Positions 38,656 through 47,299 of a stretch of DNA of 64,000 bases are shown here, in pieces. Under the pieces are notes generated by a model. The model saw nothing but the letters and a program-made list of their open reading frames with translations, was not told where the DNA came from and searched no databases. Every line of letters starts with the position of its first letter. Positions within the stretch are counted from its first letter, which is position 1. The DNA is taken from positions 80,869 through 144,868 of the forward strand of contig JAJRRB010000025.1 in NCBI GenBank assembly GCA_024279915.1, written 5' to 3'. The stretch is from Deltaproteobacteria bacterium (GTDB lineage: Bacteria; Desulfobacterota; Desulfuromonadia; Desulfuromonadales; BM103). The translations under genes were made by a program, and so were the position numbers.

Positions 38656-39857
38656 TGAGTACCAGTAACTGCTGTCCTCCACCGAAAGAAGAGACACCCT
38701 GCTGCCCTCCTGCAAAGGAAGAGTCGGCAAGCTGTTGCCCGCCGTCAGCGGCAACTGATGCTTGCTGCTCCCCGGAAAGCATCTCGGCAGACTGTTGTCC
38801 TGGAGTCAGTGATGACCGGCCAGGGTACAAACTCTGGCCCTTTGTTTGCGATTGGCTGGACAGCCCGACGGGACAAATCCCTCAGGTTGCAACACGTCTC
38901 ACATCGGCAGACATCGTTGGACGTTGGCAGATGCGCTGGGGACTCGGGCGCTCGCGTTACACGATTGCACCGGGGCTCTACGCCATTGGAACTCCAGCAG
39001 GTGACAGCCCGGTTCTGGTCACAGCCAACTACAAAATGACTTTTGATATCGTACGTCGCGACATGCGTGGCCATGATGCCTGGCTGCTGGTCCTAGACAC
39101 CAAAGGTATCAACGTCTGGTGCGCAGCGGGTAAAGGCACCTTTAGCACAGATGAGATTATTCGACAGGTGCAAAGAGCCAACCTGCAACAGCTTGTTAAC
39201 CATCGCACCCTGATCGTGCCCCAACTTGGCGCACCTGGCGTAGCTGCACATAAAGTCCATAAAGCCTGTGGCTTTAAAGTCGTTTATGGTCCCATCCGCA
39301 GCGACGACCTGCCACAGTTCCTGAGAACCGGACAAACAGCCACACCGGACATGCGTCGGGTCAGGTTCACACTGACCGACCGGTTCATCCTGACTCCGGT
39401 GGAGTTGGCCAGCATGTGGAGATACACCCTGTGGAGTATACTGGCCCTTTTCATTCTCGGTGGCATCGGACCACAGATTTTCTCTTTCTCAGCGGCGTGG
39501 AGTCGCGGTATTATAGCTGTAACAGTGGGCCTGCTCGGACTGTTCACAGGCGCGGTGATCACTCCAATACTCCTGCCATGGCTACCGGGACGTGCATTTG
39601 CCACGCGCGGTGCCATCGCTGGTCTGGCAACCGGCATGCTGGGGCTTCTGATTTTTTCAGCATCGCTTGGCTGGTTGAACTCTCTGGCACTGCTGCTGGC
39701 AGTCGCAGCCGTCTCATCATGGTGTGCCATGCACTTTACCGGGTCATCAACCTTCACCTCACCATCGGGCGTGGAAAAAGAGATGCGCCAGGCAATCCCC
39801 GCTCAGGCTGCGTTCTTGCTGGTCGGTGGACTCTGCTGGCTTGCTGCAGCATTTTAA
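38655..39857 (+). CDS. hgcA: Mercury methylation corrinoid protein HgcA
   Basis: Cap-helix motif 'GINVWCAAGKGTFSTDEIIRQV', C-terminal TM domain and 'HFTGSSTFTSPSGVEKEMR'; TGATG overlap with DAHP synthase stop. Confidence 0.95.
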   Translation: MSTSNCCPPPKEETPCCPPAKEESASCCPPSAATDACCSPESISADCCPGVSDDRPGYKLWPFVCDWLDSPTGQIPQVATRLTSADIVGRWQMRWGLGRSRYTIAPGLYAIGTPAGDSPVLVTANYKMTFDIVRRDMRGHDAWLLVLDTKGINVWCAAGKGTFSTDEIIRQVQRANLQQLVNHRTLIVPQLGAPGVAAHKVHKACGFKVVYGPIRSDDLPQFLRTGQTATPDMRRVRFTLTDRFILTPVELASMWRYTLWSILALFILGGIGPQIFSFSAAWSRGIIAVTVGLLGLFTGAVITPILLPWLPGRAFATRGAIAGLATGMLGLLIFSASLGWLNSLALLLAVAAVSSWCAMHFTGSSTFTSPSGVEKEMRQAIPAQAAFLLVGGLCWLAAAF

Positions 39858-39878
39858 GAAGAGCAAAGGACATAAAGA

Positions 39879-40166
39879 ATGTCATCATTACGTTACCTTG
39901 AAAATATTGTCACTCTGAAGCTCGATACGGAGAAATGTGTCGGCTGCGGCATGTGTGCCGTGGTCTGCCCGCACGGCGTCTTTACAATCGAGGAACGCAA
40001 GGCACAGGTCGTTGATCGTGACGCATGTATCGAATGCGGGGCTTGTGCTGGAAACTGCCCGGTTGAGGCGTTGTCAGTGAAAGCGGGAGTCGGCTGTGCC
40101 AGTGCAATCATCAACGGTTGGTTGACTGGAGAAGAGCCTAGTTGCGATTGCGGTGGTAGCTGTTAA
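39879..40166 (+). CDS. hgcB: Mercury methylation ferredoxin HgcB
   Basis: Two ferredoxin motifs CVGCGMCAVVCP and HgcB-type CIECGACAGNCP, C-terminal Cys-rich tail CDCGGSC, 21 nt after hgcA. Confidence 0.94.
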   Translation: MSSLRYLENIVTLKLDTEKCVGCGMCAVVCPHGVFTIEERKAQVVDRDACIECGACAGNCPVEALSVKAGVGCASAIINGWLTGEEPSCDCGGSC

Positions 40167-40178
40167 AACAAAGATGAC

Positions 40179-40213
40179 AGAGATAGAGATAGAGATAGAG
40201 ATAGAGATAGAGA
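40179..40213. repeat. Hexanucleotide microsatellite (AGAGAT)~5.8
   Basis: AGAGATAGAGATAGAGATAGAGATAGAGATAGAGA read directly, starting 13 nt after hgcB stop. Confidence 0.97.
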
Positions 40214-40328
40214 CAAAATCTGTTCAAGGGGTTTTGGATTGTTACTGTTTATAGTGACTTATAGAAAATAATTCTACCTCCCAAATATGTCTACAAAACT
40301 GGGGTTTATTCACCTGTAAATTGGCGCT

Positions 40329-41096
40329 CTACTGGTTACGCCCCGCCATAACGCCTCCGTCCACGTCCCAAATTGCCCCTGTTACCCAACTTGCATCGTC
40401 CGAGAGGAGAAATGTAATCACCGACGCCACATCTCCGGGCGTTCCGATTCTTCCGATAGGGTGAAAATCATTGAACCCCTTTAGGGCCTCATGGATCTCG
40501 TCTGGCTTTATAAAGGCTCCGTAGATCGGGGTTTCAACGACGGCAGGTGCCACTGCGTGGACACGAACGCCATGTTCCGCCAACTCCATAGCCAGATGCT
40601 GGGTCAAGGAATGCAGACCAGACTTGGCCATGGAATACGCCGACGAGGGTGTCGCCTTGATTGCCTGATGGCCCCACATTGAGCCGATATTAACTATTGA
40701 GCCACCACCGTTGGCCACCATGTTTTTTGACACCTGTTGTGTTACAAAAAAGATCGCCCGGTTAAGATCCATGTAGCTATCATATTCCTCTCCCGTGTGG
40801 TCCAAAAAGGATTTAGGGGAGAAAATACCCGCAGCGTTGATAAGGCACTTCACATCCTTCATCTCTTCGGCGATGTGCTGAATTAGTTTGTCTACATCTC
40901 CCTTTGACGTGAGGTCGCATCGGAAAGTGCTTACTTTGTTTGGCTTCTTAAACGTATCGCGCGCAGCATCCAGTTTCTCCAGTTGGCGACCAACCAGAGT
41001 CACTGAAGCACCCTCTTCTACCAGTAACTTTCCTGTCTCCAACCCCATACCACTGCTACCGCCGATGATCAGTGCTTGCTTGTTTGAGAATTTCAT
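40329..41096 (-). CDS. SDR-family oxidoreductase
   Basis: '[18 protein letters not shown]', 'INAAG', '[11 protein letters not shown]' (YxxxK), '[16 protein letters not shown]'. Confidence 0.93.
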   Translation of the reverse strand: MKFSNKQALIIGGSSGMGLETGKLLVEEGASVTLVGRQLEKLDAARDTFKKPNKVSTFRCDLTSKGDVDKLIQHIAEEMKDVKCLINAAGIFSPKSFLDHTGEEYDSYMDLNRAIFFVTQQVSKNMVANGGGSIVNIGSMWGHQAIKATPSSAYSMAKSGLHSLTQHLAMELAEHGVRVHAVAPAVVETPIYGAFIKPDEIHEALKGFNDFHPIGRIGTPGDVASVITFLLSDDASWVTGAIWDVDGGVMAGRNQ

Positions 41097-41427
41097 CTTT
41101 GCTCCTCCTTTTCAGCCATTAAAGCTGCTGAGGTTGGCCTGCAAGAGTGGACACCATAACCAGTGGCAGTTTTCCAAGACATGGAGCCACTGTTACCTGC
41201 CGATCGCGAGTCTCGGAAATCGTATCACAACAATCAATAAGCGCCAGTGATCCGGTGAATGGCGATTATCAAAAATCCTGATAAATAAGCCCACAGTCAA
41301 AGGAGGGTGGATGACTACGGGGCAACGTCTTTCAGTAGGCAAACAGTCACTCGTCTACCTGTTTACATGTTACCATTCTGTTCGGCTCCTCATCTATTAG
41401 CCCAATAAGTCCTGACAAATAATAAAA

Positions 41428-41449
41428 GGCCACCCGTTTTCAGGTGGCC
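41428..41449 (-). terminator. Intrinsic terminator
   Basis: GGCCACCTGAAAACGGGTGGCC followed by TTTTATTATT on minus strand, downstream of 41543-41728. Confidence 0.75.
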
Positions 41450-41542
41450 ACAATAGCAGTTCTATACATGATCCGACCAAACAATGTCTGTCCGATCAGG
41501 TCTTGGTTACTCTATATTTTATGCTATTCAGAATACTTGAAA

Positions 41543-41728
41543 TCAGGATCGGATCACCATCGTCTCCACTTCGAGACGCACATCATCGATGTTCACCTGA
41601 ACAACCTTGTCACCTTCCTGCTCTGCCCTCACCAGGCCTTTTGCAACCCACTCCATCAACTTGCCAATTTGAATTCCGAACTTGTCTGCGGCAGCTTCAG
41701 GGGTATACCAGGTTTTAACCAGCGACAT
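41543..41728 (-). CDS. Small MerR/excisionase-like HTH protein
   Basis: 'TWYTPEAAADKFGIQIGKLMEWVAKGLVRAEQEGDKVVQVNIDDVR' typical wHTH of MerR/Xis type. Confidence 0.7.
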   Translation of the reverse strand: MSLVKTWYTPEAAADKFGIQIGKLMEWVAKGLVRAEQEGDKVVQVNIDDVRLEVETMVIRS

Positions 41729-41887
41729 AAGAACCTCCCTTACTTAACAAGTGATAGCAGATATCGAGAATAAATCAGGCTACGTTTTAATTATAGCGGC
41801 AAATTCAGGATTGTCTGTTGTTCTCCACTGATTAATTAAAACATTTGGTAACTATTCGACACCTTTGAACTATTAACAATAATGTCT

Positions 41888-41961
41888 GTCATCCTCGAAT
41901 GCTTCTATCGGGGATCCATGGTTTTAAAATCTGGATTCCCGATTACACCCTCGGGAATGAC
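41888..41961. repeat. Imperfect palindromic dispersed repeat, copy 1 (74 bp)
   Basis: GTCATCCTCG...CGGGGATCCA...TCTGGATTCCCG...CGGGAATGAC; matches reverse complement of 59331-59406. Confidence 0.85.
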
Positions 41962-42007
41962 AATCTTTAGTCGAGACTGAATAGTTACCGCTTTTTAAGG
42001 ATAAACA

Positions 42008-42094
42008 GGACACGGATGAACACGGATTTAGATGCAAGGTATCAAGGCGTTAGATTTTGTTCGATCCGTGTAAATCAGATTTTTATCCGTGTCC
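42008..42094. repeat. Imperfect palindromic repeat (ACACGGATGAACACGGATTTA ... TAAATCAGATTTTTATCCGTGTCC)
   Basis: Inverted-repeat ends GGACACGGAT / ATCCGTGTCC read directly. Confidence 0.8.
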
Positions 42095-42129
42095 AGAGGT
42101 TTTGTTCATAAACTGAAGTTACGTGGTTA

Positions 42130-42771
42130 CTATCGTCGACTGGCCACAATATCACCATACCAGGCAATTGCTGATTCACCGGTGTTGTCAGTATCAGTCA
42201 TAATGGCAATCGCACCGATGTCCGGTGGATCCTCACCAAAAGCCCGACGGTAGTCATCAATGATATTACGTCGTACCGCAACCCACTCGCCGACTTTCTC
42301 GGCACCACTCTCCACCGCGATCATTATGGCGTTGCTCAGGTAAGCATTGGCCTGAAGATCCTCCTTTGGCAAACGATTAGCCCAGATATAGTTGAGAGTT
42401 CTGGTCTTTGGGAAAAACCAGTGCGGAAAGACCACGTAAACTCTGGCCGCGTAATCATCACCAGCTTTCGTGCGACTGTCACCCTTAACAAGCGTGTTGG
42501 CAATTTTCCAGCGCCAGGACAAAAGGGGGTATTCATTTGGGTCGTATTCAGTCTCAAAGACGAGTCCGGAGGCAGTGCCATAGCTCTTGGCCTGCAGCAC
42601 ATGGTGGCCAGATTCTTCAACAATTCGATACTCAGTGTTGCCCTTGAAACTTTTTTCGGACCAGCCTTCCAGACCAGACTCAGAGAAACTACCGATCTGA
42701 ATCTTACCCGAATCGGCCGAAACAGGAGTAACCAGCATGAGTAGAAGAAAGCATTTCAGCAATTGTTTCAT
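42130..42771 (-). CDS. DUF3047-like secreted protein
   Basis: Signal peptide; 'PLLSWRWKIANTLVKGDSRTKAGDDYAARVYVVFPHWF'. Confidence 0.8.
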   Translation of the reverse strand: MKQLLKCFLLLMLVTPVSADSGKIQIGSFSESGLEGWSEKSFKGNTEYRIVEESGHHVLQAKSYGTASGLVFETEYDPNEYPLLSWRWKIANTLVKGDSRTKAGDDYAARVYVVFPHWFFPKTRTLNYIWANRLPKEDLQANAYLSNAIMIAVESGAEKVGEWVAVRRNIIDDYRRAFGEDPPDIGAIAIMTDTDNTGESAIAWYGDIVASRR

Positions 42772-42782
42772 ACGATAGCCAC

Positions 42783-44342
42783 TCAGCCATAAGGGCCAGC
42801 GAGAAGTTCTGGCCGTTTGCGACGGCTCTCACCCTCGTTGATGATACGAACAGCACTGGCACCCTCCACAGGACACTTGGTCTCGCAAATGCCACAACCG
42901 ATACAGAGCTTGTCGACAACCTTGGGGAATTTCAGACGGCGCAATTCGCCATCAACCAGCACCTCTTTCTCCTCCATAACAATCGCTTTCTCTCCGGTCG
43001 GACAGTGCTCTTCGCAAACCAGGCATTCAACACCCTTGGCAAAGGGTAGGCAGCGGTCTTTCTTGATGACAGCGAGACCGATTACATTTTTCTTTTTTTC
43101 TGGCAGTTTCAGTGGAGCAATTGCTCCGGTCGGACAGACCTGACCGCAAAGAGTGCAATTGTATTCACAGTAACCAATCCGCGGCACCACCAGCGGCGTC
43201 CACAAACCGATGGGACCAGCCTCAAACAAAGCCGGCTGCAAGGTACGGCCAATGCAGACTTTCATACATCCGGCGCAACGTACACAACGCTGTAAGAATT
43301 CTTCTTCAGGGACCGCTCCCGGCGGCCGGATCAGGTAAGGGTTTTGTTCGTGGGTCACTGGGCCAATCCTCACAACTGGGGCAATCATAACGCCACTGGC
43401 CATAGCGGTCAGAACACCGCGGCGCTGCAGATCAACCCCGAGGTCGTTATCGGTTCCAGTCCGTAAAGCAAACTGCACCCGTTCTTCCGGGCAGAAACCG
43501 GTGCAATCCATACAGAGCAAACATTCACTGCGCATATGACCTGATTCACGCACCGCACCAGAACGACAGAGGCTATCGCACAGTTGACAATCGGCACAGA
43601 GCTGTTGCGGAGTCCTCTGCAAAATCGCATAGCGCGAGCAGATGCCAAGCAGCCCGCCAAGAGGACAGAGGTTCTTACACCAGAAGCGGTGTTCGACCTT
43701 TTCCAACAGTACTATCACCAGGAAGATCAGCATGGTAAAGAGGCCCAGGGCAAAGATCGGCTGATGAAAGGCCATCAGATTATCACGGAAGACAGGATAG
43801 GAAGTTTTGGCCAGAGATGATAGCAACGGCACTTCATGCTCATAGAAGAAGTCAAAGAGCCCATTCAAACCATAATTATATGCGGGATAAACTGCGAGAG
43901 TTAAAGAACGCAGAAAAATCGCCAGAGGATCGAAGAGGCCGAGGAGTTGTACACCAAAGAGAGTCGCCGCGCCCAACACAATTAGCAGATAGTATTTAAC
44001 TCGTCGCCAAGCTGGCGAGAAGGTTCTTCGGCCACGACCGATGACTTTTCCAAGGCCATCAAGTGTGCTGCCGAGCGGGCAGATCCAGCCACAGAAAAAA
44101 CGGCCAAAGAGAACCGTGAACAGGATGATACCCAGAGCGGGCCAGAGGGCCTGCCAGCCAAAGGGTCCAGGAGCGAGAAAATCAGCGAGTGCGGCGAGCG
44201 GATCAATCCGGAAGAGCAGACTGACCGGATAGGGTAGCTGGTCAATGCCGCGATATTCCGTCTGCAGAAAAAGCCAGAGGAAAAGTGCCAGGCAAAAACT
44301 CTGGCTGACCTTGCGGGCATATGTCCAGGAAGAGTTTTTCAA
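42783..44342 (-). CDS. NapH/NosR-like membrane polyferredoxin
   Basis: N-terminal TM helices with 'CGWICPLGS' and 'CKNLCPLGG', then multiple CxxCxxC(x)nCP ferredoxin motifs. Confidence 0.88.
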   Translation of the reverse strand: MKNSSWTYARKVSQSFCLALFLWLFLQTEYRGIDQLPYPVSLLFRIDPLAALADFLAPGPFGWQALWPALGIILFTVLFGRFFCGWICPLGSTLDGLGKVIGRGRRTFSPAWRRVKYYLLIVLGAATLFGVQLLGLFDPLAIFLRSLTLAVYPAYNYGLNGLFDFFYEHEVPLLSSLAKTSYPVFRDNLMAFHQPIFALGLFTMLIFLVIVLLEKVEHRFWCKNLCPLGGLLGICSRYAILQRTPQQLCADCQLCDSLCRSGAVRESGHMRSECLLCMDCTGFCPEERVQFALRTGTDNDLGVDLQRRGVLTAMASGVMIAPVVRIGPVTHEQNPYLIRPPGAVPEEEFLQRCVRCAGCMKVCIGRTLQPALFEAGPIGLWTPLVVPRIGYCEYNCTLCGQVCPTGAIAPLKLPEKKKNVIGLAVIKKDRCLPFAKGVECLVCEEHCPTGEKAIVMEEKEVLVDGELRRLKFPKVVDKLCIGCGICETKCPVEGASAVRIINEGESRRKRPELLAGPYG

Positions 44343-45259
44343 ACCATGCGAACCTGTTTAAGGTCCATAACGCCCAGGCCTCTTTGTGCCGCAGCCACAA
44401 TTGTCGACACATCTTCAGGCTTGAGGCCAAAGAGGGTCGTGGCGTACGCATCTGCCGCCACCATATCGGGTGAGGCGATCAAGGTTTCTGTGTTACGAAC
44501 ATCTTCAGTCCGCCCACCTTGAGGGCCGTTGGCGATCAGGATACGGGTTGCATCGATCACAGTAAGATCAACATGGATAACTGATGCAATATCGGTGAGA
44601 GATTCGGCGATTTTATGATGCAGACGTCCTCGGTTGCCACCGATAACACCCATCAGGTTTTTCATCCCGAGCGTCAGACGCGATATGGAATGATGCTTGG
44701 CAATCGGCACGTTAATCAGACGATCAGCCTCAATCACCGGCATATAAAATTCCCAGCGGTCAAAAGCCTGTCCACCACGAATCGCCAGCTCTTTGTAGTC
44801 ATGCCGATCCATATATTCGAGGCTGACACGATCTGACTTGATATTTTCTACAGCAGCACGGATACCGCTCTGCGTGTAGCAGCGCCGTTCATCGTTACAG
44901 GTACGATCAAAGATGCGCACCTGCTTTGCACCGGCATCGAGACAAAGTTCCACCAGAGTTTTAACAACTTCCGGATGGGTGTTGGCAGCCAGCTCGACGG
45001 TGCGGTCCCAACCGATATTCGGTTTGACCACGACAACTTCACCCGGCTTGACAAAAGCCTCAATGCCGCCCAGAGCATGCAACGTCTCCTTAACCAGACG
45101 CGACACATCCCGTCCTTTACGCACGGCAAGCGGTGGCATTTCTGCCGCATGTGCCGGCAACGCCAGAAGATCGAGTGCGGGCAGGCAGCCAACAGCAGAA
45201 GTTGCCACGGCAGTCCGGATGCTCTGACGGATAAAGGTGCGTCGATCGATTCGGGTCAT
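44339..45259 (-). CDS. DUF362 protein with Tat-like signal
   Basis: 'RRTFIRQSIRTAVATSAVGCLPALDLLALPAHA', 'VVVKPNIGWDR', 'INVPIAKHHSISRLTLGMKNLMGVIGG'. Confidence 0.88.
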   Translation of the reverse strand: MTRIDRRTFIRQSIRTAVATSAVGCLPALDLLALPAHAAEMPPLAVRKGRDVSRLVKETLHALGGIEAFVKPGEVVVVKPNIGWDRTVELAANTHPEVVKTLVELCLDAGAKQVRIFDRTCNDERRCYTQSGIRAAVENIKSDRVSLEYMDRHDYKELAIRGGQAFDRWEFYMPVIEADRLINVPIAKHHSISRLTLGMKNLMGVIGGNRGRLHHKIAESLTDIASVIHVDLTVIDATRILIANGPQGGRTEDVRNTETLIASPDMVAADAYATTLFGLKPEDVSTIVAAAQRGLGVMDLKQVRMV

Positions 45260-45295
45260 TGTCGGCTCTCGTTAAGCTGAAACAGTGATTCAGGA

Positions 45296-45901
45296 TTAGA
45301 TAAATCGCTTCTCTTTCAAAAATTTCCGCGCCACATCCCTGGGGTTTCCAGCGGCACTTGCGACTTCCAGTTTCTGCATGGTCTCGTCATCAATAGCACC
45401 GCCAAGTTTGTTAATCAAACGGGCCAGGGCAGGGAATTTTTTCAAAGTATCCTTACGGACCACAGGAGCCGCAACCGCAACCGTACCTTCCGGAGCATAA
45501 CGTGCATCGGAGAAACCAAAAGGTTTCAGCCAGATCAGGTTAAGCTCTTGATTGTAACGCTCTTTGACCGCCTTGTAGAGCTCATCGGAGTCTGCAATCG
45601 GTTGATCCTTCAGGATTGTCACCTGACCAACGCCCGTGTATTCAACATACATATCCAGCTCAGCGCGAATCATCGCATCGTGAGCTTCGGCATGGCCTTC
45701 CACCGGCACCACCTTGACTGTGGTTCCGGTACGTTCACTGATCAGTACCGAGAGCATTTCCGCCAGAACCTGCTGTTGTGGATCAGCCAAAGCTCCCACC
45801 ACCAGAGTTTTACCGACACAGGCACTCACTGACGAGACAGAGAGAGATGTCATCAGAACCAACAACAGTGAATTAAGGACGAGATAACGCATAGCTTTCA
45901 T
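45296..45901 (-). CDS. OpuAC-type substrate-binding protein (no cognate permease nearby)
   Basis: 'VVGALADPQQQVLAEMLSVLISERTGTTVKVVPV...DMYVEYTGVG'. Confidence 0.82.
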   Translation of the reverse strand: MKAMRYLVLNSLLLVLMTSLSVSSVSACVGKTLVVGALADPQQQVLAEMLSVLISERTGTTVKVVPVEGHAEAHDAMIRAELDMYVEYTGVGQVTILKDQPIADSDELYKAVKERYNQELNLIWLKPFGFSDARYAPEGTVAVAAPVVRKDTLKKFPALARLINKLGGAIDDETMQKLEVASAAGNPRDVARKFLKEKRFI

Positions 45902-46782
45902 GGTGCGGCTCCTTCGTGTTTTTGCCAGTCACTCACATTGACCGGTCCTGTCAATGGCTCTGGAGCACTGACATGACCGAGACTGACATCGATTTTATGA
46001 TCTAGAAAAGTCTCTTTGACGGCATCTGGTGTCAAGCTTCCCCACCAGTTATTTGGCAGGGTCACATCACCCGGCTGTTGCCAGCCCAGCTTGACGTTAT
46101 ACTGACGATTGCCGGTAATATTATTCTGTTTGATTTGTGCTCTATCCGTAGAGCGAGTCACAACAAAAATCCCGACCTCATTATCCCGAATATCGTTGTG
46201 GTGAATAATCGCTTCACTGCCACGTTCTTCGTAACGCAGACCATGCTGGTTGTCGTGCATGCGATTCCCGACCGCAAACAGATTGACCGTTGAGAATCTC
46301 AACCCATCCACCTTGTAACGGAAAATAGAATTGGTGACCCGGGCGCGACAAAAGTGTACCTGCAACCCGCTGTAAGCATATTCGGAAACGATATAATCAA
46401 GTTCAACATCGCGCGCAAAATCAAGATAGAGATACTTCCAATCAGAAGGCTTCGGCTGATCAGCAGCACTGGTAAAGATGATTGGCGCCTCTTTTGTGCC
46501 ACGCGCGGTTAGTGAACCTTCTATCAGTAGTTCCGCATCGCCGATACCATCACCATCTTCATCCCTCGGTTCAAACAGGATCTTTGTGCCTGGTTGAATG
46601 ACCAGATGTCCGGACTTCTTGACGGTAACAATCCCATCGATCCTGACTTCGCCACTCCAGACGACCTTGTCCTCAATCACACCACTTTTAAGTCTAAGGG
46701 CAGGTGCCCCTAAAGTGCAACTGGAGAGCAAGCAGGTCGCTGCAACAAAAAGCACCAAACGTATGGAAGCAAGAGTGAACAT
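45898..46782 (-). CDS. Right-handed beta-helix (NosD-like) lipoprotein
   Basis: Lipobox LLSSC; repeating N/D-x-I-x-x-N pattern; 'PNNWWGSLTPDAVKE'. Confidence 0.82.
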   Translation of the reverse strand: MFTLASIRLVLFVAATCLLSSCTLGAPALRLKSGVIEDKVVWSGEVRIDGIVTVKKSGHLVIQPGTKILFEPRDEDGDGIGDAELLIEGSLTARGTKEAPIIFTSAADQPKPSDWKYLYLDFARDVELDYIVSEYAYSGLQVHFCRARVTNSIFRYKVDGLRFSTVNLFAVGNRMHDNQHGLRYEERGSEAIIHHNDIRDNEVGIFVVTRSTDRAQIKQNNITGNRQYNVKLGWQQPGDVTLPNNWWGSLTPDAVKETFLDHKIDVSLGHVSAPEPLTGPVNVSDWQKHEGAAP

Positions 46783-46793
46783 GAGTCCCTATG

Positions 46794-46950
46794 AGCCTGT
46801 CCGAGAATAAGGGTCGAAGCGAAAGCCCAGAAGTTTGAGATCAGATTTTGGCTCGTTTGAGAGCTCATAGCCGTAGCTATGGGCTGAAAAGGAGCCGAGA
46901 TATGGTCCAAACAGCTGGGTTTGCAGCCGGGCATTCATTGTCGGACAGGC
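46794..46950. repeat. Long-hairpin intergenic repeat, copy 3 (157 bp)
   Basis: Ends AGCCTGTCCGAGAATAAGGG / CATTGTCGGACAGGCT; centre CATAGC-CGTA-GCTATG. Confidence 0.88.
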
Positions 46951-46952
46951 TC

Positions 46953-47255
46953 CTAGTGATAATTCCCCGTCGCATCATCGACAGGCCGCTGAGCAATGGT
47001 AATCTCACCAAAACTCTGCTCATAGATGTCAATATTCCCCTGCAGTGCAGCCATAAAACGCTTGGCATGCTGAGGTGAAAGGATCACTCTTGAACGAACC
47101 TTCGCCCGGGGCGTCTGCGGCTGGACAAAAATGAGATCAACGACAAACTCAGACTCGTTGTGATTGACAACCGTCAGGTTGACATAGGTCCCCTGGGCAA
47201 CCTCTTCGTCAAGTTGAATCTCCAGTTTTACTTCTTGCGGCTTCTTTTCTGCCAT
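46953..47255 (-). CDS. DUF3467 family protein
   Basis: 'LDEEVAQGTYVNLTVVNHNESEFVVDLIFVQPQTPRAKVRSRVILSPQHAKRFMAALQGNIDIYEQSFG'. Confidence 0.88.
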   Translation of the reverse strand: MAEKKPQEVKLEIQLDEEVAQGTYVNLTVVNHNESEFVVDLIFVQPQTPRAKVRSRVILSPQHAKRFMAALQGNIDIYEQSFGEITIAQRPVDDATGNYH

Positions 47256-47299
47256 GATGATCGTCACCCTTCCTCTTACCTCAATCGGTAAACAATACT

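Noticed and set aside
40179-40213. Possible CRISPR array start
   Set aside because: Contiguous 6-mer tandem units without spacers; a microsatellite. No CRISPR array seen anywhere in the window.
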